This document shows positions 8,314 to 13,554 of a stretch of 13,554 bases of DNA, piece after piece. Position numbers and translations under genes: made by a program. Source of the DNA: Lachnospiraceae bacterium (lineage in GTDB: Bacteria > Bacillota_A > Clostridia > Lachnospirales > Lachnospiraceae); the NCBI GenBank assembly GCA_017626435.1, contig JAGAIR010000050.1:1-13554 (forward strand). The letters are read 5' to 3'. Every line of letters starts with the position of its first letter. Position 1 is the first letter of the stretch. The notes below the pieces were generated by a model. That model was not told where the DNA came from and ran no database searches. It saw only the letters and a list, made by a program, of their open reading frames with translations.

Positions 8314-10796
8314 TAACTTACCTCACTTTTTGCGATTTCTTCCGGCTTGGTGTTCATAATTGCATAGGTCTTGGTATTTGTCGGGTACTTATCCACAAAC
8401 GGAATGACCACGTTATCAAATAAAATCAGACCGCTTCCCGGTTCGGAATTGGTTACGTGCATGAGCTGCTTTTCAGAAAGACCCAACTTATCCGCCAAGA
8501 TATGCTGGTCTTTGGCATTCTGATTGAGCAGATACACGAAGTCACTGTTGCCCAGGATGCCCTCGATTTCCTCTGACTTTAAGAAGTCACCCACGTTCTG
8601 CGTAAGCCCTGTTGGGATACCTCCCCATTTTCTGAATCTCTTCCAGATTTCCACAGAATAAATGGCAGTCTGCTTTTCCTTCAAAAGCAAATGGAACTCG
8701 TCACAATAGTATCTTGTGGCAATCTTGCGTTCCCTGTTTTTGGAAACCCTGTTCCATACCGCATCCTGTACAATTAACATACCAATCTCTTTTAACTGAT
8801 TTCCCAAGTCCCTAATGTCAAAGCACATGATACGGTTCTGAGAATCCACGTTTGTCCTGTGGTTAAAGTAATTCTGTGAACCATGCACATAGAGCACAAG
8901 ACTGTTGGCAATTCTAACCGCTTTTGCCTTTGCTTCCCCGGCAAGCTCCTTTGCCACATTTCTAGGCTCATATTTTAAGAGGGCATTATACAAATCCTCT
9001 AAGATAGGCATATTCTCCGGCACCGGATTTTCAAAGTAGGTATCATAGATATGACGAATACAATCGTCAATGATACCTTTTTCATCATTTGCCAGTCCGT
9101 CTTTTCCTCCGGCAATCAGGTCACACAAAGTTATTAAAAAGTCACTCTTTAATTTCAGTGCTTCCTTATCGTTTTTATGGCTAAGCTGAATATCCATCGG
9201 ATTTAAGTAATCTTTGGAATTGGTTGCCAGCCTTACCACCTGTCCCTTTAGCGCCTGTACCAATGGGAAATACTCGCCCTCCGGGTCACAAATGATGATG
9301 TCGTCCCTTGTGATTAAAAAACAGGATAAAATCTCTCTTTTCGCACTAAAGCTCTTTCCACTACCCGGCGTTCCAAGTATCACGCCGTTTGGTGTACGAA
9401 GCCGTTTACGGTCTGCCATGATCATGTTGTTGCTAAGTGCATTTAAACCGTAATAAATGGCAGGTGCGGGCATGAATAACTCCTGTGTACAGAAAGGAAC
9501 CAAAATCGCTGTGCTTTTGGTTGTCAGAACCCTTTCAATTCCCGTGTCATTGCATCCAATCGGTGCAGATGCCATAAGGCCCTGCTCCTGTAAATACTGC
9601 AAGCACCGTAAATTGCAGTTTGCCTGTTGAATGATACCGGACACCCTCTGTGTCAGGTTCTCTAACTCTCTCTTGGTTCTTCCGTAACAGGTAATTAAGA
9701 ATGTCATTTTGACAATCTTCTGGTTACTGCTGTTAAGGTCATCCAAAAGCTCTAAGGTATCCTTTTCATACGTGATGATGTCCGTAGGTAAAATATCCAT
9801 ATCATACCCACTGCGGACTGCTTTTTTCTGCTCCTCGATTTTCATTTTCTGAATGTTGGTCAAAGCGCCTTTTAACATCTTGATAGCCTTTACCGGGTCC
9901 ATCGTCTGCATGTGCATGGTCACGGTAAGGTTATCATCAATATCAAGGAGCTTCTTTAACAGCTCGTCATTAAATCTCGGTGCGATAATATCAAGATAAG
10001 ACACACTTCCGTAGATACTGCCGGACTTAAACCTGCTTGGATAGCGGAAATCAAATCCCGGCGGTGCAATGTAATCTTTTACGGATTTACCGGACTCTGA
10101 TAATTCCTTAAATGAAAAACGGAAAGGTTCCATCGTTCCCTGATTGAAATACTCATGTAGGATACGAAGTCTTTCCTTTCCGTCCAAAGACCGGGCATTC
10201 GTGCCTATGTTATTTAAGTTTCTCACAACATCTTTCTCGATGTTATTTAATTTGCTCTTTGCTTCCTTATATCCGGTACATTCCACCCCAAAAATAAGAT
10301 ACTTGGATTTAATGATACCGTTATTTCCTTTTGCAGACTGATGTTGTAGCATCTGTGTGTATTCCTCACGGATATCGTCAAAATCATCTTTCTGCAAAGG
10401 AATATCGAACTGGTCTGCAAGTGCCTGTTCATTAACCTGTCTGTTGAATAAAAACAATTCAAACTTTATCGACGGGTCAAAGTAATTGATAAGTTTACTG
10501 TACTCTTCCAGAATATCTCCCTGATCTTCCACCTCCAGCAAATCATAGTTGATGTCGTAAAACTCCACCATCTTTGTATAAAATCTATGAGTGACCTGAC
10601 AGATACCGTCACGGAACATCTTTTTAAATGTAATGGTTTTCTGTGCGGTGTCAGGTTTTGCCTGTTCTTTACTGTTTCCGGCAAGAGTACGTTTAAGCTC
10701 AGCCAACCGCTTTTTTTCTGCAAAGCTAAGACCGGATTTCCCCGGTATTTTACTGCCCGTTAGCGGAATTGCTTTCGCTGACTGCTTTTTCTTCAA
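8313..10796 (-). CDS. virB4: VirB4-family T4SS ATPase (TTG start)
   Basis: This hexameric ATPase powers assembly of, and DNA passage through, the type IV secretion channel at the cytoplasmic face. Counting from the TTG start, its 827 residues include Walker A GTPGSGKS at 475-482, IICDPEGEY at about 501-509, and the Walker B region YYCDEFHLL with Asp699-Glu700. The N-terminal half is the usual VirB4 domain that docks on the membrane. Length is normal for Gram-positive VirB4. The start is TTG at 10794-10796, not the ATG at 10844: AAGGAGG lies 9 bases before the TTG, the product then starts (M)KKKQSAKAI, and the ATG has no ribosome binding site. The gene overlaps the end of the PrgI gene by 47 bases and meets the hydrolase as TAATG. 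No missing motif was seen. Confidence 0.93.
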   Translation of the reverse strand: MKKKQSAKAIPLTGSKIPGKSGLSFAEKKRLAELKRTLAGNSKEQAKPDTAQKTITFKKMFRDGICQVTHRFYTKMVEFYDINYDLLEVEDQGDILEEYSKLINYFDPSIKFELFLFNRQVNEQALADQFDIPLQKDDFDDIREEYTQMLQHQSAKGNNGIIKSKYLIFGVECTGYKEAKSKLNNIEKDVVRNLNNIGTNARSLDGKERLRILHEYFNQGTMEPFRFSFKELSESGKSVKDYIAPPGFDFRYPSRFKSGSIYGSVSYLDIIAPRFNDELLKKLLDIDDNLTVTMHMQTMDPVKAIKMLKGALTNIQKMKIEEQKKAVRSGYDMDILPTDIITYEKDTLELLDDLNSSNQKIVKMTFLITCYGRTKRELENLTQRVSGIIQQANCNLRCLQYLQEQGLMASAPIGCNDTGIERVLTTKSTAILVPFCTQELFMPAPAIYYGLNALSNNMIMADRKRLRTPNGVILGTPGSGKSFSAKREILSCFLITRDDIIICDPEGEYFPLVQALKGQVVRLATNSKDYLNPMDIQLSHKNDKEALKLKSDFLITLCDLIAGGKDGLANDEKGIIDDCIRHIYDTYFENPVPENMPILEDLYNALLKYEPRNVAKELAGEAKAKAVRIANSLVLYVHGSQNYFNHRTNVDSQNRIMCFDIRDLGNQLKEIGMLIVQDAVWNRVSKNRERKIATRYYCDEFHLLLKEKQTAIYSVEIWKRFRKWGGIPTGLTQNVGDFLKSEEIEGILGNSDFVYLLNQNAKDQHILADKLGLSEKQLMHVTNSEPGSGLILFDNVVIPFVDKYPTNTKTYAIMNTKPEEIAKSEVS

Positions 10797-11151
10797 GATA
10801 ACGTACCTCCTTCTTAATTCGTTCTCGCTCCTCCAACTGTTCATAGAGGTTTTCTGATTTATAAGGTCTGATTCCCGGTGTCAGTATCTTCTGCCTTATC
10901 ATGAAGTACAGGATTTTCTCTGCCGGAAAACCGTCCTTTTCATACATTGCCACAAAGAAGAATGGCAACATGATTCCGACCATTAACAAAGAAGCTGCCG
11001 AGGTTCCCAATACTCCCTTTGTGAGAAAGTAAATGGGAACTCCTGTTATGGCAGCTCCGCTAAAACAGATAATCTGTCTTTTAGTCAGATTCAATGCTAC
11101 TTTGGTTTTGATGCCACTCAAGTCTTTTGGCACGGGTACTGAAATTGCCAT
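10750..11151 (-). CDS. prgI: PrgI-family (VirB3-like) inner-membrane protein
   Basis: This small T4SS membrane protein belongs to the PrgI family, which takes the VirB3 place beside VirB4 in Gram-positive systems. The 133 residues start MAISVPVPKDL, typical of the family. Two membrane segments (about 27-48 and 52-70) form a hairpin, followed by a cytoplasmic part containing FPAEK and a charged helical tail (LEERERIKKEVRYLEEK). The start is firm, with AAGGAG 6-7 bases before the ATG. Its 3' end overlaps virB4, whose ribosome binding site lies inside it, so VirB4 synthesis is probably tied to PrgI translation. It follows the VirB6-like gene after 29 bases. Confidence 0.9.
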   Translation of the reverse strand: MAISVPVPKDLSGIKTKVALNLTKRQIICFSGAAITGVPIYFLTKGVLGTSAASLLMVGIMLPFFFVAMYEKDGFPAEKILYFMIRQKILTPGIRPYKSENLYEQLEERERIKKEVRYLEEKAVSESNSANGQ

Positions 11152-11180
11152 AGTCTGCTCCTTTTCGTGTGCATACCCAT

Positions 11181-12053
11181 TTAGTGGGCATTGAATATTG
11201 ATTTAGATAAGGAACCCGTCTTAAATAAGCTAAAGCAAAGGATTACGGTATAGGCTGCCACAGACCATAAAGCACTGTGGAGATTGCCTGCTACCGACAC
11301 ACCGGCTACTAGCACGGCATAGATTGCCACACATACCATAATGAAAAATCCCTGAAATGCCAATGCGATAAGTCCCTTTAAATAATTCGTTCCGACACTT
11401 CCCCATTCCCTGTTGGTAACGGTTGCTGCCGGAATCGGTGATACTGAAACATAAAGGTATATTTCAATCATTCGTCCATATAAAATGACGGTGATGAGGA
11501 CTGACATGATTTTCATACATAAGCTGATGATCATGGTTTCCATTCCAAGTCCTATCAGTTCCCCTATTCCCATGTTTCCAATCTGATTATTAAACATGGT
11601 GGTAAGCGTTGCTTCCACATCCAGACTTGTAGAACCGGAAATTTGTGCTGCCGCCTCTGTCACTACATGGCTTCCCACATCAAATACAGCCATTACAATG
11701 TCAAAGGTCTTACTGAGTAACATGACCGCAATACACGCCTTGAATAAAAAGCGGAAAAACAAGCCTGTATCAAAATCGTGCATGTTGTTTTTGTCGATTA
11801 CCATTGTTATCAGTTCATAGATAAGCACAAAGCTGATAATCATTCCGGCTATGGGAACTATTACATTTTCTGATAAGGTCTGAACCATACTGAAAATACC
11901 AGCGTTCCATGTGCTGGGTGTCTTGCTGACCTCCCCGGCAATCGTGCCTACCTTGTCATTCACATCGCCAAACATGGTTGACAGGTTGGACAGCACCCAC
12001 CCTTGCAGCATTTCCTTTATGAAGTCAGTAATTTTGTCAATGATTCCACCCAT
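11181..12053 (-). CDS. VirB6/TrbL-like polytopic channel protein (CD1112-like)
   Basis: This is a polytopic membrane protein in the VirB6/TrbL position, expected to form the inner-membrane part of the DNA channel. The 290 residues contain an amphipathic N-terminus (IIDKITDFIKEML) and about six membrane segments (roughly 62-84, 103-123, 163-190, 195-212, 229-252, 263-279). The conserved-looking IPAATVTNREWG (residues 207-218) sits in a loop, as in CTn homologues. The ATG at 12051-12053 follows the Maff2 stop by 5 bases and has only a weak ribosome binding site (GATAG). Translation is therefore probably coupled to Maff2. An alternative internal Met15 has GGA immediately before it, too close to be useful. 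Confidence 0.88.
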   Translation of the reverse strand: MGGIIDKITDFIKEMLQGWVLSNLSTMFGDVNDKVGTIAGEVSKTPSTWNAGIFSMVQTLSENVIVPIAGMIISFVLIYELITMVIDKNNMHDFDTGLFFRFLFKACIAVMLLSKTFDIVMAVFDVGSHVVTEAAAQISGSTSLDVEATLTTMFNNQIGNMGIGELIGLGMETMIISLCMKIMSVLITVILYGRMIEIYLYVSVSPIPAATVTNREWGSVGTNYLKGLIALAFQGFFIMVCVAIYAVLVAGVSVAGNLHSALWSVAAYTVILCFSLFKTGSLSKSIFNAH

Positions 12054-12058
12054 CTATC

Positions 12059-12274
12059 TTATGAGAACAGGGAAGTAAGCTGAGGAATCACCGTCTGAGC
12101 CACGATTACAATACCGCCACCTGCCATGAGCTGCTTGATACCCTGTGACTTTGCACCGGGATTATCATTTCCGTAACCTTCCAAAAGGTTAATCACACCC
12201 CATACACCGACACCACCGCCGATTGCTGTTACTACTGTCTTTAAACCTGTTACTGCTGTTGTAAAAAATGCCAT
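12059..12274 (-). CDS. maff2: Maff2-family small membrane protein (pilin-like candidate)
   Basis: This 71-residue protein starts MAFFTTAVTGLKTVV, the signature of the Maff2 family found in clostridial ICEs. It has two hydrophobic glycine-rich segments (about 7-30 and 49-66) separated by a polar loop (EGYGNDNPGAKSQG), and no cleavable signal. This two-helix layout and its position just before the VirB6, VirB3 and VirB4 counterparts resemble VirB2/TrbC pilins, but that role is an inference. The ATG at 12272-12274 is chosen over an upstream in-frame ATG (12367) because AGAGGAAAAG precedes it and the extra 31 codons lie in the structured leader. It begins the membrane-channel block of the operon. 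Its expression may depend on the leader hairpins upstream. Confidence 0.88.
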   Translation of the reverse strand: MAFFTTAVTGLKTVVTAIGGGVGVWGVINLLEGYGNDNPGAKSQGIKQLMAGGGIVIVAQTVIPQLTSLFS

Positions 12275-12331
12275 TTTCTTTTCCTCTTTCTTTCCATAAA
12301 TTTTTAGTAATTGAAAGAGTTTTTCGTGTAA

Positions 12332-12368
12332 AATGCCCCATCCTATGATAAAATCAGGACAGGGCATT
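12332..12368 (-). promoter_or_regulatory. Hairpin upstream of maff2, possible attenuator
   Basis: On the minus strand AATGCCCTGTCCTG pairs with the downstream TAGGATGGGGCATT, giving up to 14 pairs with three G-U wobbles and a loop of about 9 bases. The stem runs into a short TTTT tract. The wobbles become A-C mismatches on the plus strand, so the full stem only forms in RNA that reads toward maff2. It lies about 58 bases before the maff2 start. With only four T it would be a weak terminator at best. Confidence 0.5.
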
Positions 12369-12369
12369 C

Positions 12370-12450
12370 CTTTAGGATTTCCCTCACTGCATCCGATACT
12401 TACAGTTTAGCGACCTATGGTATCGGATGTTTTTTTGTTTCATCCTAAAG
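12370..12450. repeat. Nested inverted repeats between virD4 and maff2
   Basis: The outer arms CTTTAGGAT (12370-12378) and ATCCTAAAG (12442-12450) are perfect 9-base complements. They enclose a perfect 10-base inverted repeat, CATCCGATAC (12390-12399) and GTATCGGATG (12420-12429). The stop codon of the doubtful small ORF (TAG, 12445-12447) lies in the outer right arm. Either strand could fold this. Confidence 0.75.
12389..12436 (+). terminator. Rho-independent terminator-like hairpin facing against the operon
   Basis: Read on the plus strand, CATCCGATAC pairs perfectly with GTATCGGATG, extended by a G-U pair at each end, and seven T follow (12430-12436). The loop is 20 bases. This is the classic terminator form, but no plus-strand gene precedes it. 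It would stop antisense transcription coming out of maff2 toward virD4, or end a small antisense RNA. Confidence 0.6.
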
Positions 12451-12630
12451 CACATTCAAAACTCCTTTTTTACTTCTGGACTTTTTGTCCAAAAGTTTTT
12501 TGTGGATATGCCAGCTCAATTCCGCTATCGCTCCATTTCGCTGTGGCTGAACGCCATATACAGATAATTGCAGTTCTGCGTGTCTGCAAGTAAACTTGCA
12601 CACCCATCCTGCATTATCTGTGCATATCAT
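12445..12630 (-). CDS. Possible small protein of 61 residues (uncertain)
   Basis: A small ORF starts ATG at 12628-12630, 20 bases after the virD4 stop, with a weak GGA 8-10 bases upstream. The product begins MICTDNAGWVCKFTC, has three Cys and a His spaced C-x8-C-x3-C-x-H, and ends in a Lys-rich segment (HIHKKLLDKKSRSKKG). Composition looks protein-like and position and direction suit the operon. I do not recognise the family. Against it, a 60-base hairpin occupies its first half, which is more typical of a structural or regulatory sequence. Its stop lies in the outer stem before maff2, so it could act as a leader peptide. It may instead be non-coding. Confidence 0.35.
   Translation of the reverse strand: MICTDNAGWVCKFTCRHAELQLSVYGVQPQRNGAIAELSWHIHKKLLDKKSRSKKGVLNVL
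12473..12501. terminator. Weak terminator-like hairpin with A/T tracts
   Basis: CTTCTGGAC (12473-12481) and GTCCAAAAG (12487-12495) flank a five-T loop, followed by six T on the plus strand (12496-12501). On the plus strand the stem has one C-A mismatch; on the minus strand the same position is a G-U wobble, so the stem is better in operon-sense RNA, but there it lacks a trailing T run. Terminator function is therefore doubtful. Confidence 0.35.
12561..12620. repeat. 60-base imperfect inverted repeat just after virD4
   Basis: The outer arms pair over 12 positions with one bulged base: CAGATAAT(T)GCAG at 12561-12573 with CTGCATTATCTG at 12609-12620. Inside, GCAAG/CTTGC around a TAAA loop and GTGT/ACAC extend the structure after an internal bulge. 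It could fold in RNA of either strand or form a DNA cruciform. Its place directly after the coupling-protein gene also fits a binding site or origin-like element, for which there is no other evidence here. Confidence 0.7.
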
Positions 12631-12649
12631 TTTTGTTCCATATTTAGTT

Positions 12650-13554
12650 TTACGCTGCGATTTCCCCGACATCTTCCACCTCATCAATGGTGTCGTTGTT
12701 CCTTATCTTTGCTCTGTTAAGGTTCTTCACATACTTTTCGATGTCAAAGGTATTCTTTTCGTCATAGTCAGAAAGCAAATGATACTGCTTATGCTTGGTA
12801 ATATCGAACTTATTGGAGAAGAATGGTCTTACCCCTCTAAGCTGCATAATGCACTTGCCACCGTCCATGACCGCAATCTCGTCTTGGCTCATAAGCTCCT
12901 TTCCGGTCTTTTGGTAATTCAGACCGTAAGATTGGCTCGTACCCCTCGTATCCGAGGTATTATAAAGGTCAATGGTTTCTTTACCCAAAACTTCTGCCAG
13001 CTCTTTTAGCGTGGTCTTTTCCTTCCCACCGAGGAATAGTGTGGTATCACAGTTGCCCTCTATGGTATCTGCGTTGTCTTTATAAATTGCCTTAAGCTGT
13101 GACTTTGACTGCAAAATAATAGAAGCTGATATTTCACGGCTACGGATAGTCGCAATCAACTTCTCAAACTTAGGTATCTGCCCGATGTTCGCAAACTCGT
13201 CTAACAGACAACGAACATGAATAGGCAATCTGCCGTTATACACATCATCTGCTCTGTCACAAAGCAGATTAAAGAGCTGTGTGTACATGATTGACACGAT
13301 AAAATTAAATGTATCATCTGTATCAGAGATAATGACAAACAGTGCTGTCTTTTCATCCCCTAACATATCAAGCTCTAATTCATCATAGCTTGTCAAATCA
13401 CGAAGCTCCTTAATATCAAATGGTGCAAGTCTCGCACCACAGCTAATCAAAATAGATTTTGCTGTCTTACCCGCAGCAAGTTTGTACTTTTTATACTGCT
13501 TTACTGCGAAATGGTCAGGCTCACGCTCCTCCAGCTCCTCAAACATTAAATCCA
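12650..13554 (-). CDS. virD4: VirD4/TraG-type coupling ATPase, C-terminal part (5' end beyond right edge)
   Basis: This is the type IV coupling protein that brings the relaxase-DNA complex to the secretion channel and pumps DNA using ATP (CD1115-like family in CTn elements). About 301 residues are visible and the frame stays open to the right edge, so the start, membrane anchor and Walker A motif are outside. The Walker B motif VRCLLDEFAN (Asp and Glu codons at about 13196-13201) is followed by IGQIPKFEKLIATIRSREIS, a strong VirD4/TraG signature, then QSKSQLKAIY and GNCDTTLFLGG. The C-terminal tail is acidic (DEVEDVGEIAA), a feature often involved in substrate contact. The stop is at 12650-12652, with 375 bases before maff2, the largest gap in the operon. 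Confidence 0.92.
   Translation of the reverse strand, partial: DLMFEELEEREPDHFAVKQYKKYKLAAGKTAKSILISCGARLAPFDIKELRDLTSYDELELDMLGDEKTALFVIISDTDDTFNFIVSIMYTQLFNLLCDRADDVYNGRLPIHVRCLLDEFANIGQIPKFEKLIATIRSREISASIILQSKSQLKAIYKDNADTIEGNCDTTLFLGGKEKTTLKELAEVLGKETIDLYNTSDTRGTSQSYGLNYQKTGKELMSQDEIAVMDGGKCIMQLRGVRPFFSNKFDITKHKQYHLLSDYDEKNTFDIEKYVKNLNRAKIRNNDTIDEVEDVGEIAA

Larger units (their letters stand above)
12275..12649 (-). other. Structured region between virD4 and maff2 (leader/intergenic)
   Basis: This is the only long stretch without a firm gene. It contains, from virD4 toward maff2: a 60-base imperfect hairpin (12561-12620), a 9-base stem with an A5/T5 loop (12473-12495), nested inverted repeats (12370-12450), and a hairpin just before maff2 (12332-12368). 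One doubtful small ORF (12445-12630) covers the first part. No convincing -35/-10 pair was found on either strand. The density of stems suggests a regulatory RNA leader, a transcript-processing zone, or a DNA site such as an origin. Confidence 0.7.

Noticed and set aside
12275..12367. Longer Maff2 start at 12367
   Set aside because: The extra 31 codons lie in the leader hairpins, have no ribosome binding site, and the family begins at MAFF.
12275..12649. Transfer origin (oriT) as a firm call
   Set aside because: Inverted repeats are present, but no relaxase gene is nearby in the window and no known nick motif was recognised, so it is only mentioned as a possibility.
12275..12649. Known riboswitch or tRNA
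   Set aside because: No cloverleaf or recognised riboswitch core sequence was seen in this structured region.

Overview
The window is part of the conjugation module of an integrative and conjugative element (ICE) of the Tn1549 / C. difficile CTn type. It most likely comes from a gut Clostridia genome (Lachnospiraceae-like). The evidence is the gene order, moderate-to-low GC, strong AGGAGG-type ribosome binding sites, and Lachnospiraceae-style secreted proteins with Cys clusters and acidic Thr/Glu-rich stretches. Every gene lies on the minus strand, so the transfer operon reads from right (13554) to left (1). No rRNA, tRNA or CRISPR array was seen. The relaxase, the ICE integrase and the regulators lie outside the window.

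In transcription order: a VirD4/TraG-type coupling protein with its 5' end off the right edge (12650-13554); a 375-base, highly structured, mostly non-coding region with one doubtful small ORF (12275-12649); a Maff2-type small membrane protein (12059-12274); a VirB6/TrbL-like polytopic channel protein (11181-12053); a PrgI/VirB3-like protein (10750-11151); a VirB4 ATPase starting at TTG (8313-10796); a membrane-anchored cell-wall hydrolase with M23 and NlpC/P60 domains (5815-8313); a DUF4315 coiled-coil protein (5542-5799); a DUF4366 secreted, membrane-anchored protein (3993-5564); a large membrane-anchored coiled-coil protein with phage-tail-fibre-like features (1607-3967); and a truncated topoisomerase III (167-1606). 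Gaps are short and several genes overlap, so most of the block should be one translationally coupled operon. Together these genes encode a Gram-positive type IV secretion system: coupling ATPase, inner-membrane channel, assembly ATPase, a hydrolase that opens the peptidoglycan, surface proteins likely to contact the recipient or cap the channel, and a topoisomerase for DNA processing.

At the left edge, topB loses its C-terminal third abruptly. Thirty bases after the new stop, a serine recombinase gene begins and runs off the window (1-136). This looks like a second mobile element, carrying its own large serine recombinase, inserted into topB of the ICE. The recombinase lies downstream of the transfer operon in the same orientation.

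The two least explained parts are (i) the 786-residue surface protein at 1607-3967, which combines a long coiled coil, hendecad repeats, a tail-fibre-type motif and a Cys/His-rich domain, and (ii) the structured region 12275-12649 between virD4 and maff2. The latter holds at least four inverted repeats, one strong terminator-like hairpin facing against the operon, and an arrangement resembling an attenuator upstream of maff2.
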